Shown here in pieces: positions 1 to 7,240 of a stretch of DNA of 12,033 nt. The position numbers and the translations under genes are program-made. The notes under the pieces were generated by a model that was not told the DNA's origin, did not search any database, and saw nothing but the letters and a program-made list of their open reading frames with translations. Source of the stretch: Acidobacteriaceae bacterium (GTDB lineage: Bacteria; Acidobacteriota; Terriglobia; Terriglobales; Acidobacteriaceae); contig PLKY01000139.1 in NCBI GenBank assembly GCA_003140785.1, forward strand, positions 12,103 through 24,135, in the 5' to 3' direction. Each line of letters opens with the position of its first letter. Position 1 is the first letter of the stretch.

Positions 1-884
1 ATGAGCACCATCAACTGCTCGGGCGGATAGTCGCGCATCTGGCCAGGGTTGATGACCAAGCCGGGCGGCAGATCGAGATAGCCCAGATCCTGCGCGACCT
101 CGGTGCTCTCCATCATGGAGCGGCCTATAACGGCGACCTTGCGCCCATGGGCGCGCGCCAACTCCATGGCGATCCGGATGCGATAGATCGACGACGAAAA
201 ACAACTGAAGAATAGCTTTTTCTTTGTGCGCGAGAAGATCTCGTCGAGCCGTGGGCGCACGGCCGCTTCGCTGGGCGTATAGCCGGATCGCTCCACATTT
301 GTCGAGTCCTGCAAAAGCACAAGAACGCCGCGCTTGCCGTATTCGGCAAATGTATGCAGGTCGAACGGCTTCCCGTCCAGCGGCGAAAGATCGATCTTGA
401 AGTCGCCGGTGTGGATGACGACTCCGACCGGCGTCTCGACCGCGAGAGCGACGCAATCGACCAACGAATGGGTTACGCGAATGGGCTCGATGGTGAATGG
501 CCCGATCGTGAATTTTTCCTTCGGCGTGATTTCGATCAGCTCGGTTTCGTCGAGCAGTTGATGCTCTTCGAGCTTGCCCTCCACGTAGGCCAGTGTGAAC
601 TCGGTCGCGTAGACGGGAACCTTGAGCTCGCTCAGAATCCATGGCAGTCCGCCAATGTGATCCTCGTGTCCGTGGGTAAGGACAATGGCGCGGACGTGCG
701 CCTTGTTCTCAATCAGGTAGGAGATGTCGGGCACGACAATATCCACGCCCAGCAGTTCCGATTCCGGAAACATCAGGCCTGCGTCGATTACGATGATGTC
801 GTCTTCCCAGCGAAGCGCGAGGCAATTCATGCCGAACTCGCCCAGCCCGCCGAGGGGGATAATCTTCAGTTTTTTGGTTTGCAT
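1..884 (-). CDS. rnj: Ribonuclease J, N-terminal part (runs off the window)
   Basis: Metallo-beta-lactamase-fold endo/5'-3' exoribonuclease of mRNA decay and rRNA maturation, cytoplasmic. The frame is read on the minus strand from ATG 884-882 and stays open to base 1, giving 294 residues of a family that is usually about 550 aa, so the beta-CASP remainder and the C-terminal domain lie outside. It opens with the typical IIPLGGLGEFGMN stretch (residues 8-20). The zinc-binding HxHxDH motif is HGHEDH at residues 71-76, followed by IGGLPW. Further family landmarks are a His in a THSLVD segment, then HTGDFK and DSTNVERSGYTPSE. No strong Shine-Dalgarno is visible. The ATG at 891-889 is in another frame, so 884 is the only good start. 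The VOC gene 46 bp upstream points the same way, so co-transcription is possible. The assignment is from motifs; paralogous RNase J1/J2 status cannot be told. Confidence 0.95.
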   Translation of the reverse strand, partial: MQTKKLKIIPLGGLGEFGMNCLALRWEDDIIVIDAGLMFPESELLGVDIVVPDISYLIENKAHVRAIVLTHGHEDHIGGLPWILSELKVPVYATEFTLAYVEGKLEEHQLLDETELIEITPKEKFTIGPFTIEPIRVTHSLVDCVALAVETPVGVVIHTGDFKIDLSPLDGKPFDLHTFAEYGKRGVLVLLQDSTNVERSGYTPSEAAVRPRLDEIFSRTKKKLFFSCFSSSIYRIRIAMELARAHGRKVAVIGRSMMESTEVAQDLGYLDLPPGLVINPGQMRDYPPEQLMVL

Positions 885-930
885 CTGTCATGTTCGATGC
901 TAACACCGGAGGCGTGCAAAGAAGCGTTCC

Positions 931-1401
931 CTATTGCGCTGCGCGCTCGAGTTCGGCGATGTCGAGTTTCTTCATTTGCATCATGGCCTGCATTGCCTTG
1001 GGATGTTTGATCCAATCAGCGAGGCGCGCGGGAACGACCTGCCAACAAAGTCCGAACTTGTCCTTCAACCAGCCGCACTGAATCTCACTGCCGCCCTCCG
1101 TCAGTTTCGACCAGTAGTAATCGATTTCGTCCTGATTGTCGCAACGGACGACGAACGAGACGGCTTCGTTGAATTTGTGGAATGGCCCTCCGTTGAGTGC
1201 CGTGAAATGCAGCCCTTCGAGTTCAAAGCTCACGGTGAGCACAGTGCCCTTGGGACCGCTGGGATCGTCGATGTTGCGCCGAAACGTGTTGAGGATACGT
1301 GCGCTTTTAAAGACGGTGAGATAGAACGCGACTGCCTCTTCGGCGTTGCTGTCGAACCAGAGAAATGGAGTGATACGGGTAGCGTTCTCGAAAATGTCCA
1401 T
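931..1401 (-). CDS. VOC-superfamily protein, PhnB / '3-demethylubiquinone-9 3-methyltransferase' type
   Basis: 156 aa cytoplasmic protein of the vicinal-oxygen-chelate fold (glyoxalase/bleomycin-resistance superfamily), PhnB-like branch. The start (ATG 1401-1399, protein MDIFENATRITPFLWF) is chosen because the family begins with an I-TPFLWFD strand at about residues 9-17; the open frame extends 45 codons further up but that part has no family character. Typical landmarks are FLWFDSNAEEAVAFY, GLHFTALNGGP (about 63-73), the near-C-terminal segment CGWLKDKFGLCWQVVP, and the closing pattern AMMQMKKLDIAELERA. Databases often label this family a methyltransferase, but no SAM-binding motif is visible and the true substrate is unknown. 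A weak purine-rich stretch (AGGCGG) lies about 6 bp before the start. It diverges from the HxlR regulator gene, a common arrangement for a target gene. Confidence 0.9.
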   Translation of the reverse strand: MDIFENATRITPFLWFDSNAEEAVAFYLTVFKSARILNTFRRNIDDPSGPKGTVLTVSFELEGLHFTALNGGPFHKFNEAVSFVVRCDNQDEIDYYWSKLTEGGSEIQCGWLKDKFGLCWQVVPARLADWIKHPKAMQAMMQMKKLDIAELERAAQ

Positions 1402-1521
1402 GCAAACCGCCTGATTTTGGGAAATTTGCAGCCACCCGAAATGTCCGCCGCCTCTCGGTCGCGGGATAGGGGACCAGCCAGCTCCGATGTAAGCAGAAAT
1501 AGATTGCAGATTGCAAGCGAA
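1402..1521. promoter_or_regulatory. Divergent intergenic region between the VOC gene and the HxlR gene
   Basis: These 120 bp must carry the promoters for both directions. I find no convincing -35/-10 pair on either strand. The only visible structure is a perfect tandem heptamer GATTGCA-GATTGCA at 1502-1515, immediately before the regulator start, with a related TTTGCAG at 1424-1430. Repeated half-sites in this position could be the regulator's operator, but this is inference from position only. Confidence 0.3.
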
Positions 1522-2022
1522 ATGTGTAGGGTGCATTTCGTGGTAAGAAAACCAGTCAGCAAACCCCGTTCGGGATGTCCGGTTTGTGTCTCGCTGGAGC
1601 GATTCGGCGACCGCTGGTCTCTGCTCATCATTCGCGACATGATGGTGCGCGGCTACCGAACGTTCCGCGAATTTCAGAACGCAGGCGAAGGGATTGCCAC
1701 GAACGTTCTAGCAAGCCGCCTCCGCAAATTAACCAATGAAGGAATCATTACGGCCGAGCCGGCAACCTTGGACGGGCGCAGCATTCACTATCGGCTCACG
1801 CCCAAAGGGATCGCTCTCGCGCCCGTGATGCTGGAGCTGTTGATTTGGGCGGCGCGCCACGAAGAAAGTGCTGCTCCGTGCGGTTTTGTCGAGCAAATGG
1901 AGAAGAACCGCCAAGGCGTGCTGAACGAAACCTACCGTCGTTGGAAGGAGCGCGATACAACGCCGCTGATTCCGCCGTTTCCATCCCCAACCAAAACGCA
2001 AGCGAGGAGAAAAGCGCGATGA
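1522..2022 (+). CDS. HxlR-family winged-helix transcriptional regulator
   Basis: DNA-binding repressor/activator of the HxlR (MarR-like) family, about 160-166 aa. Landmarks in order: SGCPVCVSLERFGDRWSLLI at the N-terminus (family core: GCP...GDRWSLLIIRD), RGYRTFREFQ, the recognition-helix region GIATNVLASRLRKL, and the wing segment with DGRSIHYRLTPKG, then ELLIWAARHE. Three in-frame starts are possible: ATG 1522, GTG 1531 and GTG 1540. AGGG at 1528-1531 sits 8 bp before GTG 1540, the only start with a good ribosome site, so 1540 may be the true one; the ATG is given as the outer bound. The frame is open far upstream (to 934) only because it is antisense to the VOC gene. Two cysteines (19 and 22 from ATG 1522) flank the CP motif; in HxlR relatives such as YodB and HypR an N-terminal cysteine senses electrophiles. 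It overlaps the next VOC gene by ATGA, so the pair is likely one transcript. Confidence 0.93.
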   Translation: MCRVHFVVRKPVSKPRSGCPVCVSLERFGDRWSLLIIRDMMVRGYRTFREFQNAGEGIATNVLASRLRKLTNEGIITAEPATLDGRSIHYRLTPKGIALAPVMLELLIWAARHEESAAPCGFVEQMEKNRQGVLNETYRRWKERDTTPLIPPFPSPTKTQARRKAR

Positions 2023-2444
2023 AGTTGAATACCTATCTGAATTACGGCGGAAATTGCGCAGAGGCTTTCCGGTTTTACGAAGAACATCTGGGCGGCAAGA
2101 TCGGCATGCTGATGACGCATGACCAGGCTCCAGGCGCAGCGAATGTGAGGCCGGAATTGGCCAAGGCAGTGCTGCACGCGAGTATCACCATCGGCAACAC
2201 TGTGCTGATGGCGAGCGACGTACCGCCGGAACGCTTTCAGCCCATGCGCAGCGTGTATCTGTCGCTCAGTGTTGACAGCGATGCAGAAGCGGAGCGGATT
2301 TATGAGCTCCTAACCGATGGGGGCGAGGTGTTTATGCCCATGGGGGAAACATTCTTCGCATCGCGGTTCGGCCAGTTTCGCGACAAGTTCGGCACTTCGT
2401 GGATGGTGCTGCACGAAAAGCCGATGGGGCCGCCGAGGCCATAA
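2019..2444 (+). CDS. VOC-superfamily protein, PhnB type
   Basis: 141 aa PhnB-like VOC protein, distinct from the one at 931-1401 and of a different subgroup. It starts with MKLNTYLNYGGNCAEAFRFY, the standard opening of the PhnB subgroup, then LGGKIGMLMTHDQAPG, VLHASITIGNTVLMASDVPP (about 51-70), an SLSVDSDAEAERIY helix segment, GGEVFMPMGETFFASRFG and FRDKFGTSWMVLHEKP. The start overlaps the HxlR stop (ATGA at 2019-2022). A strong GAGGAG lies at 2004-2009, 9 bp upstream, so it can initiate independently as well as by coupling. Substrate unknown; the family includes metal-dependent lyases and dioxygenases, resistance proteins and many uncharacterised members. Its neighbourhood suggests it is regulated by the HxlR protein. 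The gene ends only 4 bp before the stop of the convergent isomerase gene. Confidence 0.93.
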   Translation: MKLNTYLNYGGNCAEAFRFYEEHLGGKIGMLMTHDQAPGAANVRPELAKAVLHASITIGNTVLMASDVPPERFQPMRSVYLSLSVDSDAEAERIYELLTDGGEVFMPMGETFFASRFGQFRDKFGTSWMVLHEKPMGPPRP

Positions 2445-2448
2445 CGAG

Positions 2449-3534
2449 CTATTTCTGATTCGGGGAGTTTTTCGGCCAGCGCGGCGAAATGCGGATGAGG
2501 TCGAGACCGCCAAGATCGAGGACGGCGAAGATGGGTGACGATGCGGGCACGGCGATGATCCCACGCGGAGGCAAATCGATAGGGCTGAAGCTTGGGCTGG
2601 TGAGGCAGCCTGAACCCGCCGCGGCGAAAAGGTACGAGAGACCCGGGGTTGGCTCGTCTACGCCAGGCAGCGTGGTGCTCGCCCGGCTGGCGGTGAACGG
2701 AATTCGTTCCACGCAGAAGTAAGACTCATCGATAAGGATGGTTCGATCCGCAAGGACTCGGGGCAGGACCTTGCCGGCGCGCGTAACGAGACGTGTGGCT
2801 TCGAGCGACTTCTCAATATGCAATTCACGCGGTCGGCCATAATCGTACATGCGGTAGGTCAGGTCGCAGTTCTGTTGGGTCTCGAGCAGGACCGCTCCGG
2901 GCCAGATCGAGTGGACGGTTCCGGCATCGACGAAAATCATTTCGCCCGGCTCGGTAGACAAGAGCTGGAGGCTGCTTTCCAGCGTTCCATCGTGAATGCC
3001 GGATCGCACCTGGTCCAGGGTCACGCCGGGTTTGAGCCCGGCAGCAACCTTGGCTCCCGGCTCGGCAGCCAGCACATACCAGCACTCGGTCTTGCCCCGA
3101 GGCTGGCCATACTTCTGCGCAAGCCGGTCGTCAGGATGCACCTGAACACTGAGCTTCTCGCGGGCAAAAATCACTTTAATCAGCAGCGGCGAGGCTGGCG
3201 ACGGGACCCCTTTGCCGAGCAACGGTTCCGGCTCTTCTTCGAAGAGCCTTGCCAGCGTTTTGCCTGTGTGCGGACCCGTGGCGACCGGGCACATGTCGCC
3301 CGTGAGCCAGACTTCACCGATTGGTTCTTTACTGATGTAACCCGAATCCGTCGCATGCGACTCCTGCCGATCTTCGACAATGCAGTCGAACCAGGGGCGC
3401 AGGTCGCGGGAGCCCCAAACGCGGGGGTCGAAGTGCGGTTTGATGCGAAAAGGAGAAAGCGCGGCGAACACGGAACCCGCTGTGGAGGGCTTGGGGCTTG
3501 CAGATTCCTTGCGAAAAAGTCCAAATCTCGGCAT
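2449..3534 (-). CDS. manA: Class I mannose-6-phosphate isomerase
   Basis: Zinc enzyme interconverting fructose-6-phosphate and mannose-6-phosphate, feeding GDP-mannose, polysaccharide and glycoconjugate synthesis; cytoplasmic. The 361 aa protein is of the short, Bacillus-like type I form. Family motifs: HFDPRVWGSRDL (34-45), IGEVWLTGD (72-80), GPHTGKTLARLF (87-98), LSVQVHPDD (128-136), GKTECWYVL (147-155), GTVHSIWPGAVLLETQQNCD (205-224), then LTYRMYDYGR. Expected zinc ligands are H133, E150 and H208. The N-terminus has about 25 Ser/Pro-rich residues more than relatives. No ATG or GTG exists further upstream before a stop near 3595, but GTG 3471 (codon 22) would give the usual length. Neither start has a clear Shine-Dalgarno. 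It stands alone on its strand, convergent with the VOC gene and divergent from the large secreted-protein gene. Confidence 0.95.
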   Translation of the reverse strand: MPRFGLFRKESASPKPSTAGSVFAALSPFRIKPHFDPRVWGSRDLRPWFDCIVEDRQESHATDSGYISKEPIGEVWLTGDMCPVATGPHTGKTLARLFEEEPEPLLGKGVPSPASPLLIKVIFAREKLSVQVHPDDRLAQKYGQPRGKTECWYVLAAEPGAKVAAGLKPGVTLDQVRSGIHDGTLESSLQLLSTEPGEMIFVDAGTVHSIWPGAVLLETQQNCDLTYRMYDYGRPRELHIEKSLEATRLVTRAGKVLPRVLADRTILIDESYFCVERIPFTASRASTTLPGVDEPTPGLSYLFAAAGSGCLTSPSFSPIDLPPRGIIAVPASSPIFAVLDLGGLDLIRISPRWPKNSPNQK

Positions 3535-3822
3535 TTCGTGCGCGCACAGCTGGCCGGCTCCGGTCGATCGCGGACCTGGCCGGCAAGTCCCACTCTAGCA
3601 GAATGGTGGCTATTTCTAGATGAACGACGCGGCAGCATTGGAATAAGGGCGGGCAGGAGCCCAATGAACGATTACCACAAGCCGATTGTCGAGTGTTGCA
3701 TGCCGTGTGTAGAGTTTCCTGTGCAAGTCCGCTTGCCTTTTCGGCATTACGCTAGGTCAAACGAATAAGCGCGCATTTTTCGAGAATTTCGTCGTCATTC
3801 AGGCTTCGGCCTGCGTCATTCC
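3535..3822. promoter_or_regulatory. Divergent intergenic region between manA and gene A
   Basis: This region must hold the promoters for the isomerase (minus) and the large secreted protein (plus). No convincing sigma-70 type pair is visible on either strand. The only strong structure is the hairpin at 3800-3813, listed separately. Reading frames through this stretch on both strands look like antisense or chance frames and have no recognisable family character. Confidence 0.4.
3800..3813 (+). other. Short perfect hairpin with TTCG loop upstream of gene A
   Basis: CAGGC (3800-3804), TTCG (3805-3808), GCCTG (3809-3813) form a perfect 5-bp stem closed by a UUCG-type tetraloop, an unusually stable loop class when the closing pair is C-G, as here. 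It is flanked on both sides by CGTCATTC (3793-3800 and 3814-3821). There is no T-run after it, and the manA gene runs away from it, so it is not an obvious terminator. It ends 9 bp before ATG 3823, where it would mask the ribosome site of that start but not of ATG 3859. Confidence 0.5.
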
Positions 3823-6800
3823 ATGCAGTGCATCCGGAAACAGATCGGATTGATCAAGATGCGAAGGCTGATTCCTGCTTATTCGATCTCGGCTTACTTG
3901 ATCGCGGCTCGTTCGTTCGCGGCCTGTCTGATCGCGGCCCTGGCGTTGTCCGCTGCTGGAGCGCGGCGGGCGACCGTGGCACAGCTTGAGGAAGCTGTGG
4001 TCACAGGCGAGAACGAACATCGCGCCGACCTTGATGTCGCGCGCCAGATCGGCGAATTGGAGATGACCGAGCAGTTGACGGTACGGACGCTCGCCCACTT
4101 TGCCGCAAACCATAAGCTTGGGCCGAGGACGGCTCTCGCCCTGCAGCTTCTTTCGGATCAATCGGTCTTTCTGGCCCCTCCCGCCGACGAGTTGCCTGCC
4201 ACAGCGCCTCCCGATGCGGCCATGCAGCAGCAAATGCTCGATGCTGCGCGGGCGTATTCGGTGGAGACCTGGGCGCGCCTTCCCAACTTCTTTGTGACAC
4301 GATTGACCCATCGGTTTGACGACAGTCCTCATGTGCTGACCAAAGGAGACTGGCCGGTCCGAACGGGCCTGCAGCCAGTAGGGATGTCGAGCCGCCAGGT
4401 TACGTTTCAAGGCGGCAAAGAAGTCCAGGATCCCACTTCAGAATCCGCCGCAGAGAACTCCAAGTCTTCACAGGAACTCGGACTGCATAGTTGGGGCGAA
4501 TTCGGGCCCGAGCTAACGGTTGTGTTGGCGGACATGGGAAAACAAAAAGTGGAATTCAAGCACTGGGAAGAGATCGGAACGCGACTAGCTGCCGTTTATG
4601 AGTACCGGGTGCCGAAAGAGGCCTCGCACTACGCTGTTAGCTACTGTTGCATCGTCAACCAATTGGTCGTCGGCCGCACTCAATTTGGGTACAGCGGAAC
4701 GAATCGTTCGGCACAACAGGTTGCAAATATCCCCAGGACGGAACTGCAACATACGTACATCGAAACTCCTGGATATCACGGAACCATCGCAATCGATCCC
4801 GCCATAGGGACCGTCTTGCGGATTACGATTCAGGCTGAATTGAGCCATGGCGATCCACTGTTACTCGCTGAAACGCTGGTGGAATACGGCTCGGTCAGCA
4901 TCGGCGATCGGCAATTTATTTGTCCTCTTCGGAGCATTGCCATTTCGATGGAGCAGTCTTGGATGGCAGGCGCCGGTAATGCAAAAACCGTGACGGTAAA
5001 TGGGGTTGGCGATGACTCAGCCTGGCAGAGTCCGCTGAATAAGGGCGCCAACGCGCCGATCCTGCTGATTAACGAAACGAGTTTCATCGACTACCATCGG
5101 TTGGGCTCGACGGTGCGCATCCTTACCGATGCGGCAGCAGCAGGAACCATAAACTCGGCAACTCCGAATTCTCCCAGAGAAGGTTCAGCTTTGAATTCCG
5201 CGGCTACATCAGCGAACCCGGAGCCTGGACCAGCACCGAGTCCGTCGGCTGGCGCAGCAAGCGCCGCGCCTCCGCCGTCCAGATCAGAACAAGCTCAATC
5301 GCAAAGTGTAAATGTCGGACCGCCGAGTCTGCCGGTTGTTCAGGCCACAGCGCTGCCTGCGGCTCCGGCAGAGCCGACGATTCCAGAAGTGAGCATGAGC
5401 GCTGCGACCGGCGTGCCGGATCAACCAACCAATACGCCGGAACAGGCTGGAGATGGCTATTCGCTCAAAGTCACCTCGCGCCTAGTAGATGTGGGCCTGG
5501 TGGCCTATGACAAAAAAGGTCACCCGGTAACCGATCTGAAAGCCGGGGATCTTGAGATCTACGACAACGGCCGCAAGGAGGAGATCCGTTCCTTCGGCTT
5601 GGCGGCCAATCCTGTCCAGGTTCCAGGTTCGGAATCATCGCGTCCAACGTCCGCAGCGACAGAATCGCAGGAAGCGAGCTTCGCGAACCGCGCTCCGGAT
5701 GTTTCCGAAACGTCCGCGGCGCCCCTTGGATCCGAAATCGGATCAACCATTCTGGTCATCGATGAAAGCCATATTGCCTGGAACGACCTGACCTATGCGC
5801 GTGGACAAATTCTCAAATTCCTTAACTCTCTGTCGCCGGGCGAGCGGGTTGGCCTTTATACGATGAACGGCCTCGGGTTCCACGTGCTCACGGAAGTGAC
5901 AGTGGATCACGCAGCGCTGATCGCACGCATGCAGAAGTTCATGCCCTCGGCGCAATCTATCGCGGAAGCGCAGGACGAGGAGACGCGCAATCGGCAGCAT
6001 TTCGACGAAGTTCACAACGTCGCCGATTTGAATTCGGTCAACGGAAACCACACCGATGTGCCTGATGCAGATCAACCCATCGATCCGCGGTTGATGACGA
6101 TGGGCGACGATCCGGCACGCGCTTCCTTCATTATTCTTGCGCAGGTCGCGCGGCATCTTTCCTCGATTCCCGGACCCAAGAAGCTGGTCTGGGTTTCGAG
6201 CGACAACGTGCTTGCCGATTGGCGAGACCAGGCGGTGGGCATCGACAAGAGTCCCAAGGAAGTGGCCGCAATCGCGCTTCGTACCCAGGAAGCCATGAAC
6301 GAGGCGCACGCTGCTGTTTATCCCTTCGATGTATCGCAACTAGAAAGCGGCGCCATCACAGCCGACCTGCAACACCAGAATGTGCAATTGACTCAGGCGG
6401 CCGCTGACACGGCTAGCCTGCCCGGTGCACCGTCGACAACAGCGACCTCGAGAAGCACCGGTCCGGGGCGCATCGACGCTGCGATGAGCCAGGATATTCA
6501 CCCCGTTCAAGGGCCTGTTCGGCAAGTGGCTGCGGCCACAGGAGGCCGCGTGATCCGCCGATCCGGAGACCTGGCTGCGCAACTGAACGGCATCGTGGCC
6601 GATGGGCACGCTACATACATGCTGAGCTTTTCGCCGCAAGGGCCGGCCGACGGCCAGTACCACACAATCAGTCTGAAACTTTCCGGACGACACGGGCTCA
6701 CATTGAGCTACCGCACGGGATATTTGTTTGAAAAAGAGGCGACCACTCTGAGGGAACGATTTCAGCAGGCTGTGTGGCGGCCTGCGGACGTAGGCGAGAT

Positions 6801-7152
6801 TGCCGTCACAGCCAGCGTTTCGTCCGATAGCGGCGGCGCAAACGTGAAAATCAACATCGCTGCGGGTGATCTTGGCCTACAGCAACAAGCCGGCCGCTGG
6901 ATGGATAAGTTGGACATCTTTTTCATTCAGCGGGACGATGCGGGATTGCATGCCCGGATCGAGGGACAAACGCTGGGGCTGAGGCTCAAGTCCACCACGT
7001 ACGAAAAGCTGATGCCGGCGGGTGTCCCGTTCGAGCACTTTGTCGGAGCGAAACCGGGCATGGCCTCGCTGCGCGTGCTCGTCGTGGATGAGAATTCGGG
7101 GCGTATGGGTTCAGTCACCATTCCAGCCTCCGCGATGGGTGGCGGGCAATGA
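3823..7152 (+). CDS. Exported VWFA-related Acidobacterial domain protein with N-terminal paralogous module (gene A)
   Basis: Secreted or periplasmic protein of up to 1109 aa, function unknown. Residue numbers are from ATG 3823. ATG 3859 (MRRLIPAYSIS) is in frame and may be the real start: it gives a more normal signal peptide and escapes the hairpin upstream; neither has a clear Shine-Dalgarno. The signal peptide ends near SAAGA (about residue 47). Residues ~48-430 form a module also found as the whole of gene B: TVAQLEEAV, LAPPADELPATAPPDA, a VYEYRVPKEASHYAVSYCC segment with C275-C276, and YHGTIAIDPAIGTVLRIT. Residues ~440-545 are a Pro/Ala/Ser-rich linker. From 547 the TIGR03436 layout follows: SLKVTSRLVDVGLVAYDKKG, DLEIYDNGRKEEIRSF, ILVIDESHIAW (D647), LSPGERVGLYTM, VYPFDVSQLESG, GPVRQVAAATGGRVI, YMLSFSPQG and LTLSYRTGYLFE, ending in a beta-rich tail. 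The metal-site motif reads DESHI rather than DxSxS, so metal binding is doubtful. Confidence 0.92.
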   Translation: MQCIRKQIGLIKMRRLIPAYSISAYLIAARSFAACLIAALALSAAGARRATVAQLEEAVVTGENEHRADLDVARQIGELEMTEQLTVRTLAHFAANHKLGPRTALALQLLSDQSVFLAPPADELPATAPPDAAMQQQMLDAARAYSVETWARLPNFFVTRLTHRFDDSPHVLTKGDWPVRTGLQPVGMSSRQVTFQGGKEVQDPTSESAAENSKSSQELGLHSWGEFGPELTVVLADMGKQKVEFKHWEEIGTRLAAVYEYRVPKEASHYAVSYCCIVNQLVVGRTQFGYSGTNRSAQQVANIPRTELQHTYIETPGYHGTIAIDPAIGTVLRITIQAELSHGDPLLLAETLVEYGSVSIGDRQFICPLRSIAISMEQSWMAGAGNAKTVTVNGVGDDSAWQSPLNKGANAPILLINETSFIDYHRLGSTVRILTDAAAAGTINSATPNSPREGSALNSAATSANPEPGPAPSPSAGAASAAPPPSRSEQAQSQSVNVGPPSLPVVQATALPAAPAEPTIPEVSMSAATGVPDQPTNTPEQAGDGYSLKVTSRLVDVGLVAYDKKGHPVTDLKAGDLEIYDNGRKEEIRSFGLAANPVQVPGSESSRPTSAATESQEASFANRAPDVSETSAAPLGSEIGSTILVIDESHIAWNDLTYARGQILKFLNSLSPGERVGLYTMNGLGFHVLTEVTVDHAALIARMQKFMPSAQSIAEAQDEETRNRQHFDEVHNVADLNSVNGNHTDVPDADQPIDPRLMTMGDDPARASFIILAQVARHLSSIPGPKKLVWVSSDNVLADWRDQAVGIDKSPKEVAAIALRTQEAMNEAHAAVYPFDVSQLESGAITADLQHQNVQLTQAAADTASLPGAPSTTATSRSTGPGRIDAAMSQDIHPVQGPVRQVAAATGGRVIRRSGDLAAQLNGIVADGHATYMLSFSPQGPADGQYHTISLKLSGRHGLTLSYRTGYLFEKEATTLRERFQQAVWRPADVGEIAVTASVSSDSGGANVKINIAAGDLGLQQQAGRWMDKLDIFFIQRDDAGLHARIEGQTLGLRLKSTTYEKLMPAGVPFEHFVGAKPGMASLRVLVVDENSGRMGSVTIPASAMGGGQ
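3870..3944 (+). repeat. Five degenerate 15-bp tandem units inside the signal-peptide coding region
   Basis: Five consecutive 15-base units can be laid out in register: 3870-3884, 3885-3899, 3900-3914, 3915-3929 and 3930-3944. Units two to five read GATCTCGGCTTACTT, GATCGCGGCTCGTTC, GTTCGCGGCCTGTCT and GATCGCGGCCCTGGC; the first is more diverged (10 of 15 matches to the second). They encode pentapeptides IPAYS, ISAYL, IAARS, FAACL and IAALA, each with Ala at position three except in the first two (Ala at three and Ala at three respectively, with Pro or Ser before it). The hydrophobic core of the signal peptide thus seems to have grown by unit duplication. Confidence 0.6.
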
Positions 7153-7230
7153 CGATTGGCTGGGAATTTCGGTATCACATGAACACGAGCGATCTTCGCC
7201 GTAGAATGAGTGCGCCGAAGAGTTACTGAG

Positions 7231-7240
7231 GGAGGAATCG
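7231..7240 (+). promoter_or_regulatory. Strong ribosome binding site of gene B
   Basis: GGAGGA at 7231-7236 lies four bases before ATG 7241 and is preceded by further purines (GAG at 7228-7230). It fixes the start of gene B and is by far the best translation signal in this cluster, in contrast to gene A and the remnant C. Confidence 0.8.

Noticed and set aside
354..1010. Plus-strand open frame of 218 codons
   Set aside because: It is antisense to ribonuclease J, whose minus-strand protein shows clear catalytic motifs; the plus-strand translation shows none.
934..1521. A 362-codon open frame (934-2022) that would extend the HxlR gene far upstream
   Set aside because: Bases 934-1401 of it lie antisense to the VOC gene, and the translated extension has no family character. 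HxlR proteins are 100-170 aa; the genuine start is at 1522-1540.
2818..3768. Plus-strand open frame of 316 codons
   Set aside because: It is the antisense shadow of the isomerase gene plus the adjoining spacer; no recognisable domain, signal peptide or ribosome site.
3799..4410. Minus-strand open frame of 203 codons with an Arg/Asp/Gln/Ser-rich repetitive stretch
   Set aside because: The repetition is the reverse image of the 15-bp units in the signal peptide of gene A; there is no independent sign of coding.
5743..6339. Minus-strand open frame of 198 codons inside gene A
   Set aside because: It is antisense to the VWA region, which has strong family motifs on the plus strand.
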